A DNA stretch of 5,554 nt from Candidatus Eiseniibacteriota bacterium (GTDB lineage Bacteria; Joyebacterota; Joyebacteria; Joyebacterales; Joyebacteraceae): positions 1 to 5,554 of the forward strand of contig JAUWRQ010000101.1 of the NCBI GenBank assembly GCA_030610515.1. The letters are read 5' to 3'. Under the pieces are notes generated by a model, which saw nothing but the letters and a program-made list of their open reading frames with translations, did no database searches and had not been told where the DNA came from. Shown piece by piece: positions 1-5,554 of the stretch (positions are counted from its first letter, which is position 1; the number at the start of each line of letters is the position of its first letter). A program made the translations under genes and the position numbers.

Positions 1-1412
1 AGCGGGATGACGCTGTCGCCCTGGTGAAGCGACACGCGGTCACGTCCGCCGTTCTTGGCGTGGTAGAGCGCTTCGTCCGCACAGGTCACGAGTTCCTCCG
101 GAGTCGAGACGTGAGAGACCGGCCATGCGGCTGCGCCCACGCTGATGGTGACGTGAAGCGATTGGTCGCGCCACTGGATCGGCGTCGTCTCGACCATCCT
201 CCTGAGCCGCTCCCCGCTCATGCCCGCGTCCGAGAGACCCATGCCGGGCGCCACGACGAGCATCTCCTCTCCCCCGTACCGACAGACCACGTCCCCGGCC
301 CGGATGTTCTCCTCAACGATCGAGGCGACAGCGACGAGAACCGCGTCGCCCGCGTCGTGTCCAAACGTGTCGTTGAACACCTTGAAGTGGTCGATGTCGA
401 CCATGATGAGGCTCAGCGGGGTGCCGTGGCGCGTCGCGCGGGAGAACTCCTCGGAGAGTCTTCGCATCCCGAACCGCCGGTTCAGCATGTGCGTGAGCTC
501 GTCGATTGCCGCGAGCTCCTCGAGCTTCCGGTGAAGAACGGCGTTGCCCAAGTACGGCGCCGCCTGACTTCGTATGGCGTCGGCGAGCTGAACCCGCTCA
601 TCAGACATCTCGGCATCGGAGCACGCCAGCACAACCAGACCGGTAGCACGCTGCTCAGCCATCAGCGGCACAAGAGCCACGGACTCGGGAACGAGCGTGC
701 CGAGCGGACTCGACATGCGGACCCATTCGAATCCATCCCTCGAAGGCGAGACCTGGATGAGCTCGCCGGTCGAGAGCGACCGTTCCGCGAGGCCCTGGGT
801 CGCATCGATGTTCTCCGGAAGCTCGTCGCTCTTGTCTACTCCGGTACGCGACAGAAGCTCTAGCCGCTTCCCCGTGTGTCCATAGAGCACCCCGGCCTTC
901 GCGCCGCATATCCCAGTCAGCGAGCCGAGAATGCAGGAGGCCACCGTGTCCAGGTCGACGCTCGTGGAGAGCTCGACCAGGAGCTCCCTCGTGGTCGCCT
1001 CCACGGATATCCTTCTACCGATCGCTTCCGTCATGCTATTGAACGATGTCGCCACTTCCCCAATCAGGTCGTCACTGGTCACGGCTATCTTGCCGCCGTC
1101 ACTGCAGCCCGCGCCCGTGTCTTGAGCCACCGCCACGGCCTCGTTGATGTGCAGCATTCCGGCGACCACGCGAGAGAGTTCGCGGGACACGACGACCTTG
1201 AACAGGACGAAGTTCGCAACGCCAACGACCAGGCCGGCCACGATGCACATCACGTAGAACCTGAGCGACAGCGCGGCGGTCGTGCCCAGGGACGCCCGCG
1301 CGAACGCGGGGAAGATGAAGCCCACGATGGCCCCGAACGCGAGCATCGTGAGAAGCAGCTCTCTGAAGACCGACCGCTTGGACTCGCGGTCCGTCGAGCG
1401 GAACCGCCACAT
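1..1412 (-). CDS. Membrane-anchored GAF-GGDEF diguanylate cyclase, C-terminus cut by window edge
   Basis: This gene should make cyclic di-GMP from two GTP at the inner membrane. Reading the minus strand from ATG at 1412 gives 470 residues with no stop before the left edge. Hydrophobic segments at about 19-37 and 52-75 are probable membrane helices, separated by a short loop, so there is no extracytoplasmic sensor domain. A HAMP-like stretch follows, with the helix signature DDLIGEVATSFNSM at 114-127. A GAF domain spans about 140-293 and a GGDEF domain about 300-462. The active-site motif is GGEEM at 380-384, a change from the usual final Phe. D339, N347 and D356 fall where PleD has D327, N335 and D344. 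An RxxD inhibitory site, R371-D374, lies five residues before GGEEM, so product inhibition is likely. The domain ends with the usual GRDRV-type motif, so few residues are missing. The GAF ligand is unknown. It is divergent from nadE. Confidence 0.93.
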   Translation of the reverse strand, partial: MWRFRSTDRESKRSVFRELLLTMLAFGAIVGFIFPAFARASLGTTAALSLRFYVMCIVAGLVVGVANFVLFKVVVSRELSRVVAGMLHINEAVAVAQDTGAGCSDGGKIAVTSDDLIGEVATSFNSMTEAIGRRISVEATTRELLVELSTSVDLDTVASCILGSLTGICGAKAGVLYGHTGKRLELLSRTGVDKSDELPENIDATQGLAERSLSTGELIQVSPSRDGFEWVRMSSPLGTLVPESVALVPLMAEQRATGLVVLACSDAEMSDERVQLADAIRSQAAPYLGNAVLHRKLEELAAIDELTHMLNRRFGMRRLSEEFSRATRHGTPLSLIMVDIDHFKVFNDTFGHDAGDAVLVAVASIVEENIRAGDVVCRYGGEEMLVVAPGMGLSDAGMSGERLRRMVETTPIQWRDQSLHVTISVGAAAWPVSHVSTPEELVTCADEALYHAKNGGRDRVSLHQGDSVIP

Positions 1413-1416
1413 GCCA

Positions 1417-1425
1417 ACCTCCCTT
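1417..1425 (-). promoter_or_regulatory. Shine-Dalgarno site of the diguanylate cyclase gene
   Basis: The minus strand reads AAGGGAGGT here, ending four bases before the ATG whose first base is 1412. This strong match fixes that ATG as the start. The next ATG upstream, with first base 1462, is in a different frame. Confidence 0.85.
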
Positions 1426-1616
1426 GGACAGATGCCCCCGCACAGAAACGAGCAAGATTCATGCCACGAGGCGGGACGTGTGTGGTTGCAGGGCGCGGCC
1501 AGGAAGCGCCGCCGGGCGCAGAGATGTGCGGCGCGAGAGGGCATGATGCTGCCGCCCGACGAGAGCGTGACGCCATCGCCCGACGGACGGGGCGGAGTCG
1601 GGTACCTAATTCCCGC

Positions 1617-1645
1617 TGGAACGCCCACGGAACAGGCGTTATCAT
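1617..1645 (+). promoter_or_regulatory. Possible sigma-70-type promoter of nadE (weak)
   Basis: TATCAT at 1640-1645 matches the -10 consensus TATAAT at five of six bases. Seventeen bases upstream, TGGAAC at 1617-1622 matches the -35 consensus TTGACA at only three of six. If real, transcription would start near 1652 and leave an untranslated leader of about 90 bases. The weak -35 would fit a regulated promoter. The organism's sigma-factor preference is unknown, so this is tentative. Confidence 0.25.
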
Positions 1646-1673
1646 GGACGCGTTGTCCTCCACGGAACAAGCG
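1625..1673. repeat. 14-base direct repeat upstream of nadE, 35-base period
   Basis: CCACGGAACAGGCG at 1625-1638 recurs as CCACGGAACAAGCG at 1660-1673, with one mismatch. A shorter GGAAC also occurs at 1618-1622. The 35-base spacing is near 3.3 helical turns, so the two copies do not fall on exactly the same DNA face. They bracket the possible -10 box at 1640-1645. They could be regulator binding sites or a chance or duplication-derived repeat. Confidence 0.5.
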
Positions 1674-1745
1674 CCGTCACCGACACGGGCCGACCTCTGG
1701 AGCTGCGGGCGCTCCCAGGTTCTGACCCCCGGAGAGTCGATGTGA
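1644..1745 (+). other. Possible 33-codon leader frame overlapping the nadE start
   Basis: ATG at 1644 opens 33 codons that end in TGA at 1743-1745, overlapping the nadE GTG at 1742. No good Shine-Dalgarno site precedes it (only a weak CAGG). Its ATG overlaps the possible -10 box, in which case the frame would not be transcribed from that promoter. It has no recognisable motif, and chance is the likeliest explanation. Confidence 0.1.
1731..1736 (+). promoter_or_regulatory. Shine-Dalgarno site of nadE
   Basis: GGAGAG ends five bases before the GTG at 1742. It supports that GTG as the start. The overlapping ATG at 1740 is followed at once by TGA and cannot begin the protein. Confidence 0.75.
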
Positions 1746-3388
1746 GAATAGCCCTCTGCCAGCTCAACCCCACCGTCGGCGACTTCCAGGGCAACGTGGC
1801 CCTCATGGATAACGCGCTCGCCCGGGCGTCCGAGGAACACCCGGACCTCGCGGTCTTCCCGGAGCTTTTCATCACCGGCTACCCGCCACAGGACCTGCTT
1901 GAGAAGCCCTGGTTCATCGACCAAGCCAAGCGTGCCCTCTCGAGCGTCTCCGCGACGTCGCGGAAGTACCCCGAGATCGGCATCCTGACAGGCACCGTAA
2001 CGAGAAGCGACCGGCCCTCCGGCAAGGGCCTCCGAAACTCCGCGATCCTCCTCAGAGACGGTAAGGTGCTGGCGACGGTTCACAAGTCGCTCCTCCCGAC
2101 GTACGACGTCTTCGATGAGGCACGCTACTTCGATCCGGGCGAGGAGATCCGACCGATACCATTCAATGGTGAGGTGCTCGGTATCTCGATCTGCGAGGAC
2201 GCGTGGAACGACCCGTCGCTGTGGCATCGTCCCATCTACGTCCGCGATCCCATAGCCGAGCTCGCGGAGAAGGGTGCCACGGTCTTCGTGAACATCTCCG
2301 CCTCCCCGTTCCACGCCGGCAAGGCCGAGATCCGCTACCATCTCTTCGCTCGGCACGCCGTGAGGCACGGGATTCCGTTCGTCGTCGTCAACCAGGTCGG
2401 AGGCAACGACGAACTCGTCTTCGACGGGCGGAGCGGCTGCGTCTCGCCCGACGGGACGCTTCCTGCGTATCTTCCCGCCTTCGACGAGAGCGTGCGCATC
2501 GTCGACCTCGCGCGGGCCGCCAACGGGCAGTCGTTCGTGCCGGACGATGAGATCGAGTCGATAGGGCGAGCCCTCGTCGTTGGGCTTCGGGACTACGTCC
2601 GGAAGTGCGGGTTCCAGAAGGTGGCCGTCGGGCTATCCGGCGGGATCGACTCCGCCGTGGTCGCGGCGCTGGCGGCGGAGGCGGTGGGTCCGTCGAACGT
2701 CTTCGGAGTCACGATGCCTTCTCCATACTCATCGACTGGGAGTAGTGAGGACTCGAGGGTGCTCGCCGAGAACCTCGGAATCGGATTCGCAGTCATCCCG
2801 ATCTCGGACATCTACCAGTCCTATCTCGACGAACTCCAGCCGTACCTGAGCGGTCCCGAGGTCGGCGTCACCGAAGAGAACGTCCAGGCCCGCGTCAGAG
2901 GGAATATCCTGATGGCGCTCTCGAACGAGTCGGGCCATCTCCTCCTTTCCACCGGCAACAAGAGCGAGCTGGCCGTCGGGTACTGCACGCTCTACGGCGA
3001 CATGAGCGGAGGGCTCGGAGTCATCTCCGACGTCCCGAAGACGACCGTCTACGCGCTCGCGGAGCATCTGAACCGCGACAGCGAGATCATACCCCGGGCG
3101 ATCATCGAGAAGCAGCCCTCGGCGGAGCTCAGGCCCAACCAGAGCGACCAGGACACTCTCCCGCCATACGACGTGCTCGACGGAATCCTCGACCTGTACG
3201 TCGACGGCGGTGCGTCTCCCGACGAGATCGTGTCGCAGGGCTTCGCGGCGGAGACGGTGAACTGGGTCACGAGGGCCGTCAACAGGAACGAGTACAAGAG
3301 ACGACAAGCGGCGCCGGGCCTCAAGGTCACGAGCAAGGCCTTCGGCTCCGGCCGCCGCATGCCGATAGCGGCCCGGTACGAGCCGTAG
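1742..3388 (+). CDS. nadE: Glutamine-dependent NAD+ synthetase, two-domain type
   Basis: It catalyses the last step of NAD+ synthesis in the cytoplasm: nicotinate adenine dinucleotide, ATP and glutamine give NAD+, AMP, pyrophosphate and glutamate. The 548-residue protein has a nitrilase-like glutaminase at about 1-255, with catalytic triad E41 (in FPELF), K115 (in HKSLLP) and C151 (in CEDAW). It yields ammonia for the synthetase domain at about 270-548. That domain shows the ATP-pyrophosphatase loop SGGIDS at 299-304, TGNKSELAVGYCTLYGDM from 404, and the C-terminal NEYKRRQ from 516. The length fits the shorter two-domain NadE enzymes, and all key residues are present, so it should be active. 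The GTG start is chosen because the family begins with the (M)RIALCQLNPTVGD pattern and a Shine-Dalgarno site is well placed. The stop is 26 bases before the aminopeptidase, suggesting co-transcription. Confidence 0.98.
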   Translation: MRIALCQLNPTVGDFQGNVALMDNALARASEEHPDLAVFPELFITGYPPQDLLEKPWFIDQAKRALSSVSATSRKYPEIGILTGTVTRSDRPSGKGLRNSAILLRDGKVLATVHKSLLPTYDVFDEARYFDPGEEIRPIPFNGEVLGISICEDAWNDPSLWHRPIYVRDPIAELAEKGATVFVNISASPFHAGKAEIRYHLFARHAVRHGIPFVVVNQVGGNDELVFDGRSGCVSPDGTLPAYLPAFDESVRIVDLARAANGQSFVPDDEIESIGRALVVGLRDYVRKCGFQKVAVGLSGGIDSAVVAALAAEAVGPSNVFGVTMPSPYSSTGSSEDSRVLAENLGIGFAVIPISDIYQSYLDELQPYLSGPEVGVTEENVQARVRGNILMALSNESGHLLLSTGNKSELAVGYCTLYGDMSGGLGVISDVPKTTVYALAEHLNRDSEIIPRAIIEKQPSAELRPNQSDQDTLPPYDVLDGILDLYVDGGASPDEIVSQGFAAETVNWVTRAVNRNEYKRRQAAPGLKVTSKAFGSGRRMPIAARYEP

Positions 3389-3398
3389 AAACCACCGG

Positions 3399-3404
3399 AA
3401 GGAG
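3399..3404 (+). promoter_or_regulatory. Shine-Dalgarno site of the first aminopeptidase
   Basis: AAGGAG sits in the 26-base gap after the nadE stop, ten bases before the GTG at 3415. The spacing is slightly long but within range, and it supports the GTG start. Confidence 0.75.
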
Positions 3405-3414
3405 CGAAAGCAAC

Positions 3415-4521
3415 GTGATCGATCCGCGATACGCCAAGCTCGCAGGAGTCCTCGTCAACTACTGCCTCGACATGCAGAAGGGCGACCTCTTCCAGATCAA
3501 CTGCTCTCCCCTGGCGGCTCCGCTCGTCACCGAGGTCTATCGCGAGGCGATCAAGGTGGGAGCGCACCCGTTCCTGCGAGTCAGCCTCCCCGGTCTCGAC
3601 GAGATATTCCTCAAGGAAGCCAGAAAGCACCAGCTCTCGCACGTGAGCCCGATCGCCGAGTTCACGGTGCGGAACGTCGACAAGCTCCTCTCCATCCGCG
3701 CCGCGTCCAACACGAAGGGCCTGGCCAACGTCGACCCGCAGCGTCAGGCAACCGCGAGAGCCTCGAACAAGGACATCTTCGAGACGTTCATGACGCGCTC
3801 GGCCGCGGGTGAACTCCTCTGGTGCGGCACGCAGTTCCCGTGCAATGCGAGTGCGCAGGACGCCGAGATGTCGCTCTCGGAGTACGAGGACTTCGTGCTC
3901 AAAGCGTGCCTCGTCCATAAGAAGGATCCGGTGGCAGCCTGGAAGAGCGTGCACAGGAAGCAGGCGAAGTTCTGCAGAATGCTCGACCAACGGAAGACCC
4001 TCCGCATCGTGTCAAAGGGAACAGACGTCTCGATGAGGATAGAGGGTCGGAAGTGGATCAACTCGGACGGCAAACACAACATGCCGTCGGGCGAGATCTT
4101 CACGAGCCCCATCGAGGACTCGGTGGAGGGTAAGGTGTCCTTCTCGTTCCCGGCGTGCATGGCCGGTCGGGAGGCGCACGGCGTCGTCATCGAGTTCAAG
4201 AAGGGTAAGGCCGTCAAGGCCCACGCATCCAAGGGTGACCACCTCCTGAACGCGAGCCTCGACGCCGACGAGGGCGCTCGGTTCGTGGGAGAGGTTGCGA
4301 TCGGCACGAACTACGCCATCCAGAAGTTCACGAAGAACACGCTCTTCGATGAAAAGATCGGAGGCACCATCCACATGGCGCTCGGCGCTTCCTATCCCGA
4401 CACTGGCGGGAAGAACAAGTCGAGCATCCACTGGGACATGGTCAACGACATGCGCGAAGGCGGTACCATCTACGCAGACGGCAAGGTCATCTACAAGGAC
4501 GGCCGGTTCACTGACGGGTAG
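3415..4521 (+). CDS. M29-family metallo-aminopeptidase, first tandem copy
   Basis: This is a complete 368-residue protein of the M29 (AmpS/AmpT/PepS, thermophilic aminopeptidase) family. These cytoplasmic two-metal enzymes remove N-terminal residues from peptides. The N-terminal family pattern DPRYAKLAGVLVNY is at 3-16. The putative metal ligands of the C-terminal catalytic domain are all visible: E227 (GEIFT), E293 (VGEVAIG), H320 (IHMALG), and H339 and D341 (IHWDM). Y327 sits where the family's catalytic tyrosine is expected. No signal peptide or membrane helix is seen. It begins with GTG behind AAGGAG, and the second residue onward matches the paralogue downstream. Compared with that copy it departs more from the family pattern I recall (for example PSGEIFTSPIEDS where DGE-FTGPVEDS is usual), so its specificity may have shifted. 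Substrate preference cannot be read from sequence. Confidence 0.93.
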   Translation: MIDPRYAKLAGVLVNYCLDMQKGDLFQINCSPLAAPLVTEVYREAIKVGAHPFLRVSLPGLDEIFLKEARKHQLSHVSPIAEFTVRNVDKLLSIRAASNTKGLANVDPQRQATARASNKDIFETFMTRSAAGELLWCGTQFPCNASAQDAEMSLSEYEDFVLKACLVHKKDPVAAWKSVHRKQAKFCRMLDQRKTLRIVSKGTDVSMRIEGRKWINSDGKHNMPSGEIFTSPIEDSVEGKVSFSFPACMAGREAHGVVIEFKKGKAVKAHASKGDHLLNASLDADEGARFVGEVAIGTNYAIQKFTKNTLFDEKIGGTIHMALGASYPDTGGKNKSSIHWDMVNDMREGGTIYADGKVIYKDGRFTDG

Positions 4522-4598
4522 CCGCGGCACCCAACGGCAGACCCCACTTCGGCACTGATGGGGAGCCGCAACGCCCGACAGCGGACGCCACTTCGGCA
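4520..4598. repeat. Degenerate 35-base direct repeat, 44-base period, between the aminopeptidase genes
   Basis: The 35 bases from 4520 align without gaps to those from 4564, with 28 identical by hand count. The best-kept part is CCACTTCGGCA, at 4544-4554 and 4588-4598. The first copy begins inside the stop codon of the upstream gene (TAG, 4519-4521). The second ends where the next gene's Shine-Dalgarno site begins. Together they fill most of the 88-base spacer. Confidence 0.7.
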
Positions 4599-4605
4599 AG
4601 GAGAG
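4598..4605 (+). promoter_or_regulatory. Shine-Dalgarno site of the second aminopeptidase
   Basis: AAGGAGAG ends four bases before the GTG at 4610, which is the start that aligns with the first residue of the upstream paralogue. A second GTG at 4608 overlaps it but is followed directly by TGA. Confidence 0.8.
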
Positions 4606-4609
4606 CAGT

Positions 4610-5554
4610 GTGACAGACCCGAGATACGAGGCGCTGGCCAAGATACTCGTCAACTACTCGGTCGAGGTCCAGAAGGGCGACCTGGTTGAGATCAACACGC
4701 AGCCGGTCGCCGAGCCGCTCACGAAGGAGGTCTATCGTGAGTGTCTCAGGGCAGGCGCCTATCCGTTCGTCAGATGCCACCTGCCGGGCCTCACCGAGAT
4801 CTACCTCAAGGAGGCGAAGAAGCACCAGCTCAAGTTCCTGAACCCGATCTCCATGGAGGAGATCAACCGGATCGACAAGTTCATCTCGTTCTGGGCGGAC
4901 GAGAACACGAAGTCCCTCGCCAATGTCGACCCGGAGAGGCAGCGCACACGGGCCGCGGCCACGGCGCCTCTCATGAAACGCTGGAACGAGCGCGAGGGGG
5001 CAGGCGAGCTCAAGTGGGTCGGGACGCAGTTCCCGTGCAACGCGAGCGCGCAGGACGCCGAGATGTCGCTCTCCGAATACGAGGACTTCGTGCTCACGGC
5101 GTGTCTCGTGCACAAGAAGGACCCGATAGCGGCGTGGAAAGCGGTCCACCGCAAGCAGGCGAAGATATGTCGCCGGTTGAACAAGACGAAGAAGATCCGG
5201 GTGGTCACGAAGGGCACCGATCTCTCGATGAGGGTGGCGGGCCGCAAGTGGGTCAACTGCGACGGCAGGGGGAACATGCCCGACGGCGAGATCTTCACCG
5301 GCCCCGTCGAGGACTCGGTCGAGGGGACGATATCGTTCTCTTTCCCGGCCTTCTACTACGGTAGAGAGTCCCAGGGCGTCCGCCTCACCTTCAAGAAGGG
5401 TCGTGTCGTTAAGGCCACGGCGTCCAAGAACCAGGACTTCCTCGAGTCCATGTTGAACACCGACGAGGGCGCCAGACGCGTCGGCGAGTTCGCCATCGGC
5501 ACCAACTACTCGGTCCAGAAGTTCACGAGGAATACGCTCTTCGACGAGAAAATC
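4610..5554 (+). CDS. M29-family metallo-aminopeptidase, second tandem copy, cut by window edge
   Basis: This is the N-terminal 315 residues of a second M29 aminopeptidase with the same role as its neighbour: metal-dependent removal of N-terminal amino acids in the cytoplasm. It aligns with the first copy from residue 1 to 315 without a single gap, about 200 identities (63%) by hand count. Conservation is strongest at 131-190 (53 of 60) around TQFPCNASAQDAEMS, and weakest at about 111-130. Metal ligands E227 (DGEIFT) and E293 (VGEFAIG) are present. The His, Tyr and Asp residues expected after FDEKI lie beyond the edge, and about 53 residues should be missing. Its motifs (DGEIFTGPVEDSVEG, DEGARRVGEFAIGTN) look closer to the family pattern I recall than those of the first copy, so it may keep the ancestral activity. 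It is probably in the same operon, 88 bases downstream. Confidence 0.93.
   Translation, partial: MTDPRYEALAKILVNYSVEVQKGDLVEINTQPVAEPLTKEVYRECLRAGAYPFVRCHLPGLTEIYLKEAKKHQLKFLNPISMEEINRIDKFISFWADENTKSLANVDPERQRTRAAATAPLMKRWNEREGAGELKWVGTQFPCNASAQDAEMSLSEYEDFVLTACLVHKKDPIAAWKAVHRKQAKICRRLNKTKKIRVVTKGTDLSMRVAGRKWVNCDGRGNMPDGEIFTGPVEDSVEGTISFSFPAFYYGRESQGVRLTFKKGRVVKATASKNQDFLESMLNTDEGARRVGEFAIGTNYSVQKFTRNTLFDEKI

Larger units (their letters stand above)
1413..1741. other. Divergent intergenic region between the cyclase gene and nadE
   Basis: This 329-base spacer separates two genes transcribed away from each other, so it should carry promoters for both. No protein-coding signal of its own is convincing. 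It holds the two Shine-Dalgarno sites, a 14-base direct repeat with a 35-base period (1625-1673) around a possible -10 box, a short GC hairpin (GCGCC 1506-1510 with GGCGC 1515-1519, loop of four, no T-run), and a repeated 9-mer CGCCCGACG at 1553-1561 and 1577-1585. I could not identify a credible promoter for the cyclase on the minus strand. No riboswitch or known NAD-regulator operator (NrtR or NiaR type) was recognised by eye. Confidence 0.7.

Noticed and set aside
24..863. Long open plus-strand frame rich in Arg, His and Val
   Set aside because: It is the antisense shadow of the diguanylate cyclase, whose minus-strand translation gives clear GAF and GGDEF motifs. The shadow shows no family motif.
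1506..1519. GC hairpin GCGCC-gccg-GGCGC as a terminator
   Set aside because: It lies upstream of both divergent genes, has a five-pair stem and no T-tract on either side.
876..1745. Second long plus-strand open frame running up to nadE
   Set aside because: Most of it lies antisense to the membrane, HAMP and GAF part of the cyclase. Its composition is that of a GC-rich shadow frame.
1250..2368. Minus-strand open frame of 372 codons
   Set aside because: It overlaps the well-supported 5' parts of both nadE and the cyclase in other frames, and has no recognisable domain.
3049..3990. Minus-strand open frame of 313 codons across the nadE-aminopeptidase junction
   Set aside because: It is antisense to two genes with intact catalytic motifs, and its low-complexity Arg, Val, Leu and Glu content is typical of a shadow frame.
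4542..4563. Possible terminator hairpin between the aminopeptidase genes
   Set aside because: The stem is only five pairs with a loop of twelve and no T-run follows, so it is unlikely to stop transcription.
4520..4598. Possible CRISPR array
   Set aside because: There are only two imperfect copies with a nine-base gap between them, and no cas genes nearby.
4012..5149. Two minus-strand frames (4012-4653 and 4508-5149) that resemble each other
   Set aside because: Their likeness simply mirrors the duplication of the two plus-strand aminopeptidase genes they are antisense to.

Overview
The window is bacterial and GC-rich. A membrane-anchored GGDEF diguanylate cyclase, Shine-Dalgarno-led genes and three GTG starts in a row support a bacterium. 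The sequence does not identify the lineage. There are no RNA genes, insertion sequences, phage genes or CRISPR arrays, and it reads as ordinary chromosomal core sequence.

Layout. (1) From the left edge to 1412, on the minus strand, is a diguanylate cyclase missing only its extreme C-terminus: two membrane helices, a HAMP-like segment, a GAF domain and a GGDEF domain. Long open frames on the other strand here are shadows. (2) 1413-1741 is a 329-base divergent spacer. It holds the Shine-Dalgarno sites of both flanking genes, a possible -10 box and a 14-base direct repeat with a 35-base period. (3) 1742-3388, plus strand, is a complete glutamine-dependent NAD+ synthetase (nadE) with an N-terminal amidase and a C-terminal ATP-pyrophosphatase synthetase. 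(4) 3415-4521 and 4610 to the right edge, plus strand, are two tandem M29-family metallo-aminopeptidases. They are about 63% identical without gaps over the 315 residues that can be compared. The 88-base spacer between them contains a degenerate 35-base direct repeat with a 44-base period.

How they may work together. nadE and the two aminopeptidases run in the same direction with gaps of 26 and 88 bases and no visible terminator, so they probably form one transcript. NadE makes NAD+ using glutamine as the ammonia donor. The aminopeptidases release amino acids from peptide N-termini in the cytoplasm. A link between peptide recycling and NAD+ synthesis is possible but is not shown by the sequence. 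The cyclase is divergent, and nothing beyond the shared upstream region ties it to the operon.

I found no convincing undescribed system. The best leads are the tandem aminopeptidase duplication with its repeat-bearing spacer, and the repeat around the putative nadE promoter.
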